Source: Encephalitozoon hellem ATCC 50504 (Eukaryota; Microsporidia; Unikaryonidae). From it: 64,000 nucleotides of DNA. Numbering within the stretch: position 1 is the stretch's first letter; every line of letters starts with the position of its first letter. Both the position numbers and the translations under genes were made by a program. The notes beneath the pieces are model-generated. The model worked only from the letters and a program-made list of their open reading frames with translations. It was not told the DNA's origin and did no database searches. Positions 44,672 to 53,864 of the stretch are shown here, in pieces. The stretch lies in assembly GCF_000277815.2 (NCBI RefSeq), contig NC_018480.1, forward strand, positions 173,617 through 237,616, given 5' to 3'.

Positions 44672-45220
44672 ATGAGGGTATCAATATCGGTTCCAGACAA
44701 TCCTCATAAAGACACAACGGTTCTGCTGAAGGAGTTTTTAGACATAATCCCAGACTCCCATGCCGGCAGCACAGACGAAGAGCCGGAGATCTCCATAAAG
44801 ATAGTTGAGGATGTAGGGCCTCAGTGGATAGTTTTCAAGAACTCCCAACTTCAGATAGTTTTAAAGATAATCCAGTACAAGTCCAGAGATTTTCTAAGGG
44901 TATCTAAGCCTATTTCAAAGGACCATCCTCCCCAGCTCATTGTAAATAACTTCACGACAGATATTGGAATGAAGATAGTTGAGTTTCTGGCGAGTATGTT
45001 CCCATTTAGCCAAGGCTCCAGGCAGGTTGCAAACTTTACTGTTCAAGGAGACTTTATCTACTTCAGACTATACAAGTACTGTTTTGGTGAAAAAAGCCCA
45101 ATTATGGAGAATGTAGGGCCGCACTTAACACTGAGGCTTTGGAGAATGATAGAATATAATGGGAACGAAAAGAAGGTTATGAATTTCAAGAAGTTTATCA
45201 AAAATTCGAATTTATTGTGA
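44672..45220 (+). CDS. RPF1: Ribosome biogenesis factor RPF1 (Brix domain), shortened
   Basis: 182 aa, about half the length of yeast or human RPF1. The Brix features remain: LIVNNFTTDIGMKIVEFLAS, then MFPFSQGSRQVANFTVQGDF, IYFRLYKYCF and NVGPHLTLRLWRM, all of which match RPF1 better than RPF2, BRX1 or IMP4. The N-terminal extension and much of the first Brix half are lost. RPF1 acts in 27S pre-rRNA processing for the 60S subunit. Confidence 0.8.
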   Translation: MRVSISVPDNPHKDTTVLLKEFLDIIPDSHAGSTDEEPEISIKIVEDVGPQWIVFKNSQLQIVLKIIQYKSRDFLRVSKPISKDHPPQLIVNNFTTDIGMKIVEFLASMFPFSQGSRQVANFTVQGDFIYFRLYKYCFGEKSPIMENVGPHLTLRLWRMIEYNGNEKKVMNFKKFIKNSNLL

Positions 45221-45270
45221 GACAACAGAAATTATCCACACCCATATAGAATAATACATGTCTTGCATGC

Positions 45271-46341
45271 CTATTCTGTTTTGAGAGACTTTTCCATTTG
45301 GCTGCTTATCTCATTTATCTTATCATCCAGTCCGCTTAACTTTTCGGTATAAAATTTTTCCATTTCCACCTCTTCTTCTTCCAAGGCCCTTATTCTGCTC
45401 TCATATTTGTCATTAAGGATTTTTATGGTTTCTGCCCTGAGCTTGAGATACCTGGCTTCTTTCATTGCTCCACAATCGTTTTCAATATCAAATATTTTTT
45501 TCCTATAGTTGTTGTAGAATAGATGGTCTGTCCTCGTCACCAGTTCGTCCAGGTTCGTATATATAAGAAGCCGCTGAAGCCTCTTGAAGTCATTGCTTTC
45601 CTCGACGTCTACATTTATGAACCCCCATGGATACTTTCTTCCCCTTACAATATCTCCTCCATGCTCATACATGGTTTCACTAGCTATTACTGCAAAAGGT
45701 ATGTTTTCAACTATGTCTGTAACCTCCTCAGTAAGATCTCCATCACTCTCGTTGAAGTATGGCACAAAGAAGGATATGTTGTTTTCTGAAAGGATCTGCC
45801 TCACAGTTTCCTTCACATGACTTAATTCATCGGGTGTATACATGTCTGCTTTTGGTATGATTGGCACAAGATTACAGCTCTGGGAGAGCTCGTACATGTT
45901 TTTTATTTCCTGGTCGGTTAGTGTATCTGAGGGAAGGAGATAAAGGCACACATGTATTCTGTTGTCTTTGAATGCCTTGTAAAGTCCCTGCTCATTGTCA
46001 AAATACTCCCTATTCATGGCATTTATATATTCAATCACAGGGCTCACATCAGATTCATGATAGGTTACAATAGATATCTCCAGAGAAATATCATTTTCAA
46101 CTATTTCGTTCCTTGTTACTGTAATGGTGTTTTGTCTCTTCTTGTCAACCAATGGCGCTGCAAATATTGAGTTAATCAGCGTAGACGTGCCAAGCCCTCT
46201 CCTTCCGACAGCCAGCACATTGAGTTCAAAGCCTTTTATCATGGAGCTTTCCCTCACTTGATCTGGAACTGAGGAAAACCCCACGGGATTCCTGACGTTA
46301 ATAGTTCCGAGATTTCTGACTATGGTTGGTATGTTTTTCAT
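45271..46341 (-). CDS. Septin with degenerate P-loop
   Basis: 356 aa. The septin GTPase domain covers about 38-290: the P-loop reads GRRGLGTST, with Thr52 in place of the Lys of GxxGxGKST. The G3 DxxG motif is not recognisable (SIVTYHES in its place) while the G4 segment PKAD is kept (VPIIPKADMYT). The septin unique element region is followed by a C-terminal coiled coil (about 300-350, EEEEVEMEKFYTEKL). It probably takes part in septin filaments as a non-hydrolysing or non-binding subunit. Septin identity is good. Confidence 0.8.
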   Translation of the reverse strand: MKNIPTIVRNLGTINVRNPVGFSSVPDQVRESSMIKGFELNVLAVGRRGLGTSTLINSIFAAPLVDKKRQNTITVTRNEIVENDISLEISIVTYHESDVSPVIEYINAMNREYFDNEQGLYKAFKDNRIHVCLYLLPSDTLTDQEIKNMYELSQSCNLVPIIPKADMYTPDELSHVKETVRQILSENNISFFVPYFNESDGDLTEEVTDIVENIPFAVIASETMYEHGGDIVRGRKYPWGFINVDVEESNDFKRLQRLLIYTNLDELVTRTDHLFYNNYRKKIFDIENDCGAMKEARYLKLRAETIKILNDKYESRIRALEEEEVEMEKFYTEKLSGLDDKINEISSQMEKSLKTE

Positions 46342-46568
46342 GTTTGTTTATTGTGGTATCTTTATTTATGATTTGAATCGATAAGAGAAAGAAAATCCCT
46401 AGAGCAAAGGCAGGCCCAAACGCACGGGAGAATGGCGGTGGGCACACACCAAGAAAATTATTGGATCTGGTGGCTACAAGAATTGTGCGGAAGTATTCTA
46501 TGAGCTGTTATCTACAGAGAACAACAAATATCTACCTTGGAATAAAAGTTTGTTTATGAGATGCCCCA
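46342..46568. other. Intergenic region between septin and RPN9
   Basis: 227 bp, divergent promoters. A GC-rich patch (about 46410-46460) with CAGGCCCAAACGC and GCGGTGGGCACACACC stands out from AT-rich flanks. No ORF above 23 codons and no tRNA signature. Confidence 0.3.
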
Positions 46569-47561
46569 ATGGAATTTGATAGAATAAGAAAGCTCCAGGG
46601 AGAAAGAAAGTGGCTTCAATTTTGCTCTATGATAATTGACTCGATGAACACCCATCCCATAGATAAGCTCCTAGACGTCTTTCTGGAAAGTGCAGGACAG
46701 GTGCATCCTAGGTCATCTTACGAAGTCTTTCTAGCATTTTCTGAGAGGCTGGCTCCAGAGGAAGGAATAAGGGTTCTAGCGCTCGGAAGAAACATAATAG
46801 AAGGGTCTCTCCTGTACTCGGAGTCCTTTGAGATAGAGAAGATGTTCCTAGACATAAAGAAGTGCCTGCTTCTAGTTGAGATAAACGAGATCAAAGGAGT
46901 TGAAAAAATGCTATTCGAGTGGAAAGGTTTCAAGATGCCAAGGAATGTGAGAATTATGTACAATTTCCTGGGTTTCAAATTCTATCAAAAAATTCAGAAT
47001 ATCGAGGCGGCCCTTTCCTATCTTCTTCGGTATGTAAGTTTATTGGGCTCTGAAGAGCTTATAGATACTCTTGTGGAGTATGCTTTATTAAGTAAGGAGT
47101 TTTTCAACTTTACCTTGATAACATCGTTACCCGGGTTTAGCAAAATGAGGAACAAGGATTTGAAGGAGATATTCATGATGTTTAGGGAGGGAGACATAAG
47201 AGGGTTGGAAAGAAAGAATGATGAATTCAACAAGATCTTTGGAGACAATGCCAGCATAGTCAAGGAAAAGGCATACATGATAGCTTTAATAAACATCTGC
47301 TTTGCGGAGGCCGAAAAGAAGATATCAATTAAGAAAATTGAGAAATCACTAAAGATACCAAGCAAAATGGTTATATATATAGTTTTGAAGTCCTTTGGGC
47401 TAGGGTTGATCAGTGGATGGATTAACGGAGAGGAAGGGATTCTCTACTTTGACAGCCTTATTCCAAGAGCACTTCAGAAAGAGGAGGTAGTGAAGCTCAA
47501 GGAAAAATATGATGTATGGGAGAAGAAAGTGCAGGAGGTCATTGCCATGCTAAATAACTAA
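46569..47561 (+). CDS. RPN9: 26S proteasome lid subunit RPN9/PSMD13
   Basis: 330 aa. Helical repeats fill the N-terminal two thirds, then a PCI winged helix (about 225-310, ISIKKIEKSLKIPSKMVIYI, LGLISGWINGEEGILYF). The terminal helix (RALQKEEVVKLKEKYDVWEKK) matches the Rpn9 end. Rpn9 stabilises the lid near Rpn10. CCCC sits before the ATG. Its stop codon overlaps the stop of the convergent PRP46 gene by four bases (47558-47561). Confidence 0.85.
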   Translation: MEFDRIRKLQGERKWLQFCSMIIDSMNTHPIDKLLDVFLESAGQVHPRSSYEVFLAFSERLAPEEGIRVLALGRNIIEGSLLYSESFEIEKMFLDIKKCLLLVEINEIKGVEKMLFEWKGFKMPRNVRIMYNFLGFKFYQKIQNIEAALSYLLRYVSLLGSEELIDTLVEYALLSKEFFNFTLITSLPGFSKMRNKDLKEIFMMFREGDIRGLERKNDEFNKIFGDNASIVKEKAYMIALINICFAEAEKKISIKKIEKSLKIPSKMVIYIVLKSFGLGLISGWINGEEGILYFDSLIPRALQKEEVVKLKEKYDVWEKKVQEVIAMLNN

Positions 47562-48400
47562 ATATGTTCATTTCTTTCCAAAAACTCTATATTTTTGCTT
47601 GTTCCTCCGACAATTATCTTTTCTTTGTTAGATGTAACTTTAGGAATATCCCCCGGGCCTTCTATTCCAAATTGATAATCGGGCTTCCCTGCTAGTCTTG
47701 ATTTCACAAAAACATGCTTTTCGCTGCCAATTAAGTAGTAGTCATCATCATAGTTCTCCAGCGACAGGGCGCTTGACTTCAGCTCAATTTCACGTGGAGT
47801 ATTTCCACACTCAAAGACTTTTTTTCCAACAGAAACAAATAGCGTTCCGTCACAAATACAGATGGAATTCACGCTAGAAGCAAAACCTGCCATTGGAATC
47901 TTGCTATTTCTTTCATCCCAAAAGAATACGTTTCCATCCATTGAGCAGCTGTAAACGAGTCCATTGTTGAACATAACATGAGTAACAGGAAGCATATGCC
48001 CTTTCATAACTGATATACTGTTCTTTACTCTAACATCCCAAACTCTTATAGTACAGTCAGAGGACCCACTGAAAATTCTCCTGTCATAGGTGTCTAGACA
48101 CAGAACAGAAGACATGTGCCCATAGTACTCTCTTACAAATTCTCTGTCAACGAGATCATAGCACTTAATCAATCCATCAAGCAAGGCACAAAAGATGTAC
48201 GGCTGAATCTTGCTGAACTTGACTTCTTCGCAAATTTCTTTCAAGGGAACAGTGGCCAAAAGTTGCTTTGTTTCTATATCTGTTATTCTTGTTGTTCCAT
48301 CCATGGAAGAGGACGCAAGAAATGCATCGTAGGGATCTATGTCCAACGACTTTATCCAACTACTATGGATTTTTAGTATTGCTGTACGCTTGTACTTCAT
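47558..48400 (-). CDS. PRP46: Spliceosomal WD40 protein PRP46/PLRG1
   Basis: 280 aa of WD40 repeats with no N-terminal extension. The first repeat (SSWIKSLDIDPYDAFLASSS) and the second-third repeats (IKCYDLVDREFVREYYGHMS, TIRVWDVRVKNSISVMKGHM) follow PLRG1/Prp46, a core member of the Prp19-associated (NTC) complex. It is trimmed relative to yeast (about 450 aa). Its presence shows that Encephalitozoon keeps a reduced spliceosome. The last repeats are degenerate. Confidence 0.82.
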   Translation of the reverse strand: MKYKRTAILKIHSSWIKSLDIDPYDAFLASSSMDGTTRITDIETKQLLATVPLKEICEEVKFSKIQPYIFCALLDGLIKCYDLVDREFVREYYGHMSSVLCLDTYDRRIFSGSSDCTIRVWDVRVKNSISVMKGHMLPVTHVMFNNGLVYSCSMDGNVFFWDERNSKIPMAGFASSVNSICICDGTLFVSVGKKVFECGNTPREIELKSSALSLENYDDDYYLIGSEKHVFVKSRLAGKPDYQFGIEGPGDIPKVTSNKEKIIVGGTSKNIEFLERNEHI

Positions 48401-48452
48401 AGTAAGAAGACTGGGGACTGCTTTTTCCTTGCTGCTTTATGAGAACTATATT

Positions 48453-49409
48453 TCACCTTACTACAAATGGATTGAGGATAGAGGCGAATTTGCTCCACAG
48501 TGAAATAGAAACAGTTTTGGTACTCTTCTTTTGATCTTCATCGTCTATCTCCTTGAAGCTCTGAAGCTCTTTCTCATTGTGGAAAATTTCATCCAAGAGA
48601 CTATCCAAATATTTATAATCAGGCTTTTCAGAGAATTTCAAGCCTCTAACATATTGGAAAAATTTTATGAGATGCTTCTTTCCACTTATCCCGTCACATA
48701 AATTGTGCACAGACAAATCCTCTTTGATCTTTTTTGTTCTTGTCTTTTGCCTTTTCGTTATCGAAGCACCAACTTCCATCCAAGGAAGTCCTGATTTGTA
48801 CAAGAGGATTAGGAGATAGAACAGACTTTCAAGGTCATCTCTTCTTGACTGTTCCATTCCCTTGTGAGTATTTATGGACATATACCAGAGTGTTCCTGAC
48901 ACACTTTTGCCCTCTGCTTCAGGAATGTGGCTTCCGTCTTTCTTTAGATATGGCACCGACATTCCGAAATCTATTAGATATACCTTGTTATTATAATCAA
49001 ACATGACATTTTCCGGTTTGAGATCCCTATATAGCCTTCCTCTCTCATGTATATATTCAATGGTGCTAAGAAGCTTCTTTCCAACAATAGTGGCTGATTT
49101 TCTGGTGAAAAATCTTGGGTGTCTTTCCAGTATATCTCTCAACGAATACCTGAAAAGTGGAAGAACAAGGAAGGCTAAGGTCCCATGAAATCCATAGTCC
49201 ACGAGCGGAGGAATTTCATTACACCCCCGAAGTTCATGGTAAGCCTGGATTTCGTTGATTATAACGCTACCTTTCCCCCTTTCCTTACCATTCTCTATTT
49301 TGAGTGCATAGGCTTTCTCTCCGTCCTCTATTCTTACTTCATATACCTTTCCAAAGCCTCCTCTTCCAATCTCTTGGCATATGGTGTAGTTCTTAATTTT
49401 ACCCCCCAT
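48453..49409 (-). CDS. Casein kinase 1 family protein kinase
   Basis: 318 aa. Gly loop GRGGFGKVYEV, ATP-binding Lys in AYALKIEN, catalytic loop YRDLKPENVMF (with Tyr for His of HRD), DFG in LIDFGMSV. The CK1-type substitution of the APE motif is seen around GTLWYMSINTHKGMEQSRRDDLESL, diagnostic for the CK1/VRK group. The C-terminal 45 residues are basic. The family usually acts on primed Ser/Thr. CK1 versus VRK cannot be fully settled, CK1 being favoured. Confidence 0.88.
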   Translation of the reverse strand: MGGKIKNYTICQEIGRGGFGKVYEVRIEDGEKAYALKIENGKERGKGSVIINEIQAYHELRGCNEIPPLVDYGFHGTLAFLVLPLFRYSLRDILERHPRFFTRKSATIVGKKLLSTIEYIHERGRLYRDLKPENVMFDYNNKVYLIDFGMSVPYLKKDGSHIPEAEGKSVSGTLWYMSINTHKGMEQSRRDDLESLFYLLILLYKSGLPWMEVGASITKRQKTRTKKIKEDLSVHNLCDGISGKKHLIKFFQYVRGLKFSEKPDYKYLDSLLDEIFHNEKELQSFKEIDDEDQKKSTKTVSISLWSKFASILNPFVVR

Positions 49410-49467
49410 GGCTCGCCAGAGAAGTCATTTACAAAGTTCTTTTATTCCTTGTTTTCAGCAGGAAGCA

Positions 49468-49569
49468 ATGATCTCAGACATTGTTAGAAAGGCCAAGTGT
49501 CAAGGCCTCCCAGCAGCGTATTCTCCATCCTATGTGTATCAAGTAAATGAATGCATTATGAGAAATTGA
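49468..49569 (+). other. 33-codon ORF of unknown status
   Basis: ATG at 49468 and TGA at 49567-49569 encode 33 residues (starting MISDIVRKAKCQGLP, with a PAAYSPSYVYQ segment) in the 222-bp gap between the CK1 gene and UBC4. TTTTCAG directly precedes the region. It could be a small gene or chance. No family recognised. Confidence 0.2.
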
Positions 49570-49607
49570 AACAAGATTCTGATTGCTTGAGATATTTGTT
49601 TTTATGA

Positions 49608-50138
<531 letters not shown>

Positions 50139-50233
50139 ATGTTTTTGAAGATATGCTTTGGCATTGTGCCACACTAAGACATACCGTGACAGAGTTATGT
50201 ACAACGGAAATTGTATTCTGTTTCTGATCCCTA

Positions 50234-53200
50234 ATGTCTGGGTTTAAGGACGGAAACGTTGTATATATGGAGCTAGAGAACTTCCAGACGTTCAAGAAGA
50301 TGTCTCTTAGGTTCTGTCCGTCATTTAATTTTATAGCGGGGCCCAACGGGTCTGGTAAGAGCAGCATAGCAAATGCAATGGTTCTTGTGTTTGGAGGTAC
50401 GCCAAAAATAATAGGAAGAGGCAAAAGTGTGGGAGAGTATGTTAGGTTTGGTGAGTCTGAAGCAAGGATAGAGGTGGGTGTGTGGATTAAAGGAAAAGAA
50501 ATCAGGCTTTGCAGGAATATATCCAGAAGTAGTCAAAGTAGGTACTTTGCTGACGGAAGGCCTTGCAAAAGAACAGAGTATGAGGAACTTGTAGGAAAGC
50601 TCAGGGAAAATGTAGGGAACCTATGCCAGTTTCTTCCACAGGAGAAGGTTTCTGAATTTACAAGGCTTTCTCCTGAAGGTCTTCTAAGAGAAGTGTTATT
50701 GGCAGTGGGAGAAGAGGAGATTTTAAAACATATGAAAGAACTAGAGGAATTAGAAGCAGAAAGAAACAAAGTGGCTGACGTACTGGAGTCGTATTTTCGA
50801 AAAAAAGAATGTATAGAGAGAGCGGTTGAGATATTAGAGAGGGATGTTAAGAGGGCTAACGAGAAGAAGAAGAAAGAGGAAAGAGTAAGAATTATGAGTG
50901 AAAAGCGAGATTGGATACAATATAAGCTTTATACAGACGAGTATGTTGCAATCAAGAAGATGATAGGACTGCTGAAGAAGCAAGTGGAAATGAGGGATGA
51001 GGAGATGACAAGGATTGAGGACAAGATAGCGGAATTGAAGTCTTCTGAAGCATACAAGGAAATCAACAACTTATTCGGGAGTCTTGAGGAGTATGATACG
51101 AATTTAATTGACCTTGTAGAGAAGATCCGAAGTATTCATCAGGAAGCAGAGATGCTAGGAATTGATAAAGAGTCGCTTAGAAGTAAAAGAGAAAAGAGAC
51201 TGGAAAATGCAGAAAGATTAGAAAAGGAGATTCTAGATCTTCAAGAAGAGATATCCAAATTTGAAATACCTCCACATCCTGGAGAGCTGGATGAATCTAG
51301 GACCAAGGTTCTCGAAGTAAAGATGTCAGACTTGATGAGAATGCGGGGAAAGATTCAGCACGAGTCTTCTGAACTAAAGCGGCTAGTAGACGAGCTTGGT
51401 CTAAAAAGAAAGAAATTTCATGAGATGGACGAAGTAAGACTTCAGATGCTGAAAAAGTATCATACTGATACATACAAAGCTGTGTGCTGGCTTAGAGAGA
51501 ACAAACATCAATTCAAGGACGAAATAATAGAGCCGCCGTTCGTTCAATTAAGGATAAAAGATGCCAGATATGCGCCTGAGGTTGAAAACTTTTTGGGATT
51601 TCAGTCTCTGTCACCATTTATTTGTAAGTCAACAGAGGATTTTGAGGTTTTTGTTCGGATCATGAAAGATGAAAAGAAGTGGATGATCAATGCAATTGAA
51701 GCCATAAAAACAGATAAGAGGCTATGCAGGGGAGAGGAAGCCATTTCCAAAGAGATATTGAAGGAGCTAGGGTTTGAGGGTGTTCTGAGCGACTTTATAG
51801 AGTGCAGAGAAGAGATCATGAGTTATTTGGTTGTAGCAGGGCACTTTGACCTGATTCCAGTTTCAAAGACAAATGTCGATGAGGGTTTAGTGTTCAGAAA
51901 AACAAACGTGAAAAGGATGGCGGCAGGAGGACGATACATCGAAATCAAGAAGAGTAGGTATGGGCCTGAGCATGCGGTTATTTACAATCCTCTGAAGTCG
52001 CAGAACCTATTTTCACACAATCTATCTCTTGAAGAGTTAGAGGGAATAGAAAAAGAGCTGGAGAAAAGAAACCTAACAAGGAGAGAAAATGAAGAAAAGC
52101 TTAAAGAAATTTTGAAGGACTGCGAAGCCATTGATAAAGAGCTTCAGGAGCTTTACAAGAAGAGAAGCTCATACAATTCGCAAATAATGGAAATAAAAAG
52201 AAAGGAGGCACGTGTCCAAGTTCTAAGGGGATCAATGAATAGAAAGAATCTTGAAATAAAAATGCTCAAAGACACAAAGGACTTGGATGAAGAGGAGGTG
52301 AAAATAGACAAGGCAAAAGAAAAATTAGAGGTTGCATGGAAAAGTGAATGTGATGAACTGAGCAGATGCCTCGCAGATGAAGGATACTTTAATATGTTTC
52401 GAAGTACATTCAAGCTATTTAGAGAAATCACGAATGTTAATAAAAACATCGAGGATTTGGAAGAGAATAAGAAGATGATAGAAAAAGGAATGAAAGGTCT
52501 TGAGGAAGACATAATTGAAAAGAGGAAAGAGAGCTGTAGGCTTAAAAAGGCAATTGAAGAAAAGAAAATCCGTCTTGAAAAAATAGAAAGAAAGAAAGAA
52601 TATGATGAGGCGTTAGCTCAGCTTCCAGATACAATAGATGAGCTTGATGAGGAAATAATTAAGGAAAAGGCCCAGATAAAGATTTATGCTGTCGATAGTA
52701 AAGCCATGGGGGAGTTTGAAGTTAGAGAGCAGGATCTAAAAGAGCTCAATGAGAACATCTCAAAATGTTCTAATATCTTAGAAAATGTCAAAAAGAAAAT
52801 CTTAGACATAAAAAGCATTCTAATTGATAAGATAGGGAGAATGACATCAAAGATGGATGAGCAGTTTGGAAATCTCTTCAAAAAGATCGGTGGAGATGGA
52901 AGAGTTATGTTTATTTATGACGGGCTTGATACATGCAAATGGAAGTTTAACATAATGGTCAAGTTTCGCGATGGCGATAGCCTTGAGATTCTAAATTCGC
53001 ACAGGCAGAGCGGAGGGGAAAGATCTGTTGCTATAATTTTGTTTCTATTGGCTATTCAGCATTATAAACCATCCCCATTCCGTCTTGTGGATGAAATAAA
53101 CCAAGGAATGGATAAGCACAACGAAAAGCTAGTTCACGACATTTTGGTTGCACTTAGCGAAGAGCAAAATGAACAGTTTTTTATGATCACGCCAAAAATA

Positions 53201-53311
53201 GCGCCAAACCTAAACTACAGCCAGAATATGAAGGTGATTGTTCTTTACTCTTCTCAAGACTGTGGAAAACAAGAAGACTTTATAAAATACAGATCAAGAA
53301 CACTTACATAA
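50234..53311 (+). CDS. SMC5: SMC5 subunit of the SMC5/6 complex
   Basis: 1025 aa. The N-terminal ATPase half has Walker A GPNGSGKSS (about residues 37-45) and the SMC5-type FLPQEKVSEF loop. Two long coiled coils (about 165-400 and 620-880) flank the hinge (about 420-600). The C-terminal half has the signature HRQSGGERSVAI and Walker B FRLVDEINQGMD. SMC5/6 resolves recombination intermediates and protects replication forks. FLPQ and the DEINQGMD Walker B separate SMC5 from SMC1-4 and SMC6. Confidence 0.95.
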   Translation: MSGFKDGNVVYMELENFQTFKKMSLRFCPSFNFIAGPNGSGKSSIANAMVLVFGGTPKIIGRGKSVGEYVRFGESEARIEVGVWIKGKEIRLCRNISRSSQSRYFADGRPCKRTEYEELVGKLRENVGNLCQFLPQEKVSEFTRLSPEGLLREVLLAVGEEEILKHMKELEELEAERNKVADVLESYFRKKECIERAVEILERDVKRANEKKKKEERVRIMSEKRDWIQYKLYTDEYVAIKKMIGLLKKQVEMRDEEMTRIEDKIAELKSSEAYKEINNLFGSLEEYDTNLIDLVEKIRSIHQEAEMLGIDKESLRSKREKRLENAERLEKEILDLQEEISKFEIPPHPGELDESRTKVLEVKMSDLMRMRGKIQHESSELKRLVDELGLKRKKFHEMDEVRLQMLKKYHTDTYKAVCWLRENKHQFKDEIIEPPFVQLRIKDARYAPEVENFLGFQSLSPFICKSTEDFEVFVRIMKDEKKWMINAIEAIKTDKRLCRGEEAISKEILKELGFEGVLSDFIECREEIMSYLVVAGHFDLIPVSKTNVDEGLVFRKTNVKRMAAGGRYIEIKKSRYGPEHAVIYNPLKSQNLFSHNLSLEELEGIEKELEKRNLTRRENEEKLKEILKDCEAIDKELQELYKKRSSYNSQIMEIKRKEARVQVLRGSMNRKNLEIKMLKDTKDLDEEEVKIDKAKEKLEVAWKSECDELSRCLADEGYFNMFRSTFKLFREITNVNKNIEDLEENKKMIEKGMKGLEEDIIEKRKESCRLKKAIEEKKIRLEKIERKKEYDEALAQLPDTIDELDEEIIKEKAQIKIYAVDSKAMGEFEVREQDLKELNENISKCSNILENVKKKILDIKSILIDKIGRMTSKMDEQFGNLFKKIGGDGRVMFIYDGLDTCKWKFNIMVKFRDGDSLEILNSHRQSGGERSVAIILFLLAIQHYKPSPFRLVDEINQGMDKHNEKLVHDILVALSEEQNEQFFMITPKIAPNLNYSQNMKVIVLYSSQDCGKQEDFIKYRSRTLT

Positions 53312-53370
53312 AGGGGCCGAGCGTATCAATGGAAAGTAAAATAAAGGTATATTCTGCTGATGACGAATTC

Positions 53371-53808
53371 CTATCGTTTAGTTATGTGCTTCTTGAGTAT
53401 CCCATTAATTTCATCAAGCATTCCTTTATACTGCTTGCCATCCCATGAGCCCACAACCTTAAGTCCATCTCCGTCGAACACAAACGACTGATCCTCAACC
53501 TGTAGCATGACCGAAGGCCTCTTCTTGGCGCTTTTGGGTGCCCTTTTGTTATTCGCTCTTTTATTTTTTCTTATCATTATAGTTTTGCCTGTGTAGCTTC
53601 TTTTAAGTCCTTCTATGAGGGACAAGAGAGGAAGTTTCCTTGCTTCATCAGAAACTGGACTGAGGGCTTCTTCCAGCTTGTGTTTCATCTTTTGAAGGAT
53701 GGTTTTCTTTATTTCTGTCAACTCAGCAGTAATATTTCTTCTGAGTTCCTTGAAATGTTCTTCTCTCATGGAGGGATCCAAGAGAAAAAGCCGAATAAGC
53801 ATTTTCAT
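53371..53808 (-). CDS. Borealin/Nbl1-like protein (tentative)
   Basis: 145 aa, or 132 from the second in-frame ATG at 53769, which is preceded by CCC and may be the true start. Residues 15-75 are helical with LEEALSPVSDEARKLPLLSLIEGL, resembling the Nbl1/borealin N terminus that bundles with INCENP and survivin (LPKSIR..M-type end). A basic linker (KNKRANNKRAPKSAKKRP) and a small C-terminal domain (VMLQVEDQSFVFDGDGL) follow, as in borealin. The likeness is architectural only. Next to the kinesin-10 gene, divergent. Confidence 0.35.
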   Translation of the reverse strand: MKMLIRLFLLDPSMREEHFKELRRNITAELTEIKKTILQKMKHKLEEALSPVSDEARKLPLLSLIEGLKRSYTGKTIMIRKNKRANNKRAPKSAKKRPSVMLQVEDQSFVFDGDGLKVVGSWDGKQYKGMLDEINGILKKHITKR

Positions 53809-53864
53809 CCAAGATATTCGGATGTTGATAGTGGATTGTTTTCGCCACCCTCAAAAAGGAAGTT

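Noticed and set aside
46365..46380. GATTTGAATC, similar to a reversed tRNA B box
   Set aside because: The conserved G53-C61 pair is missing and no acceptor, D or anticodon stems can be drawn around it.
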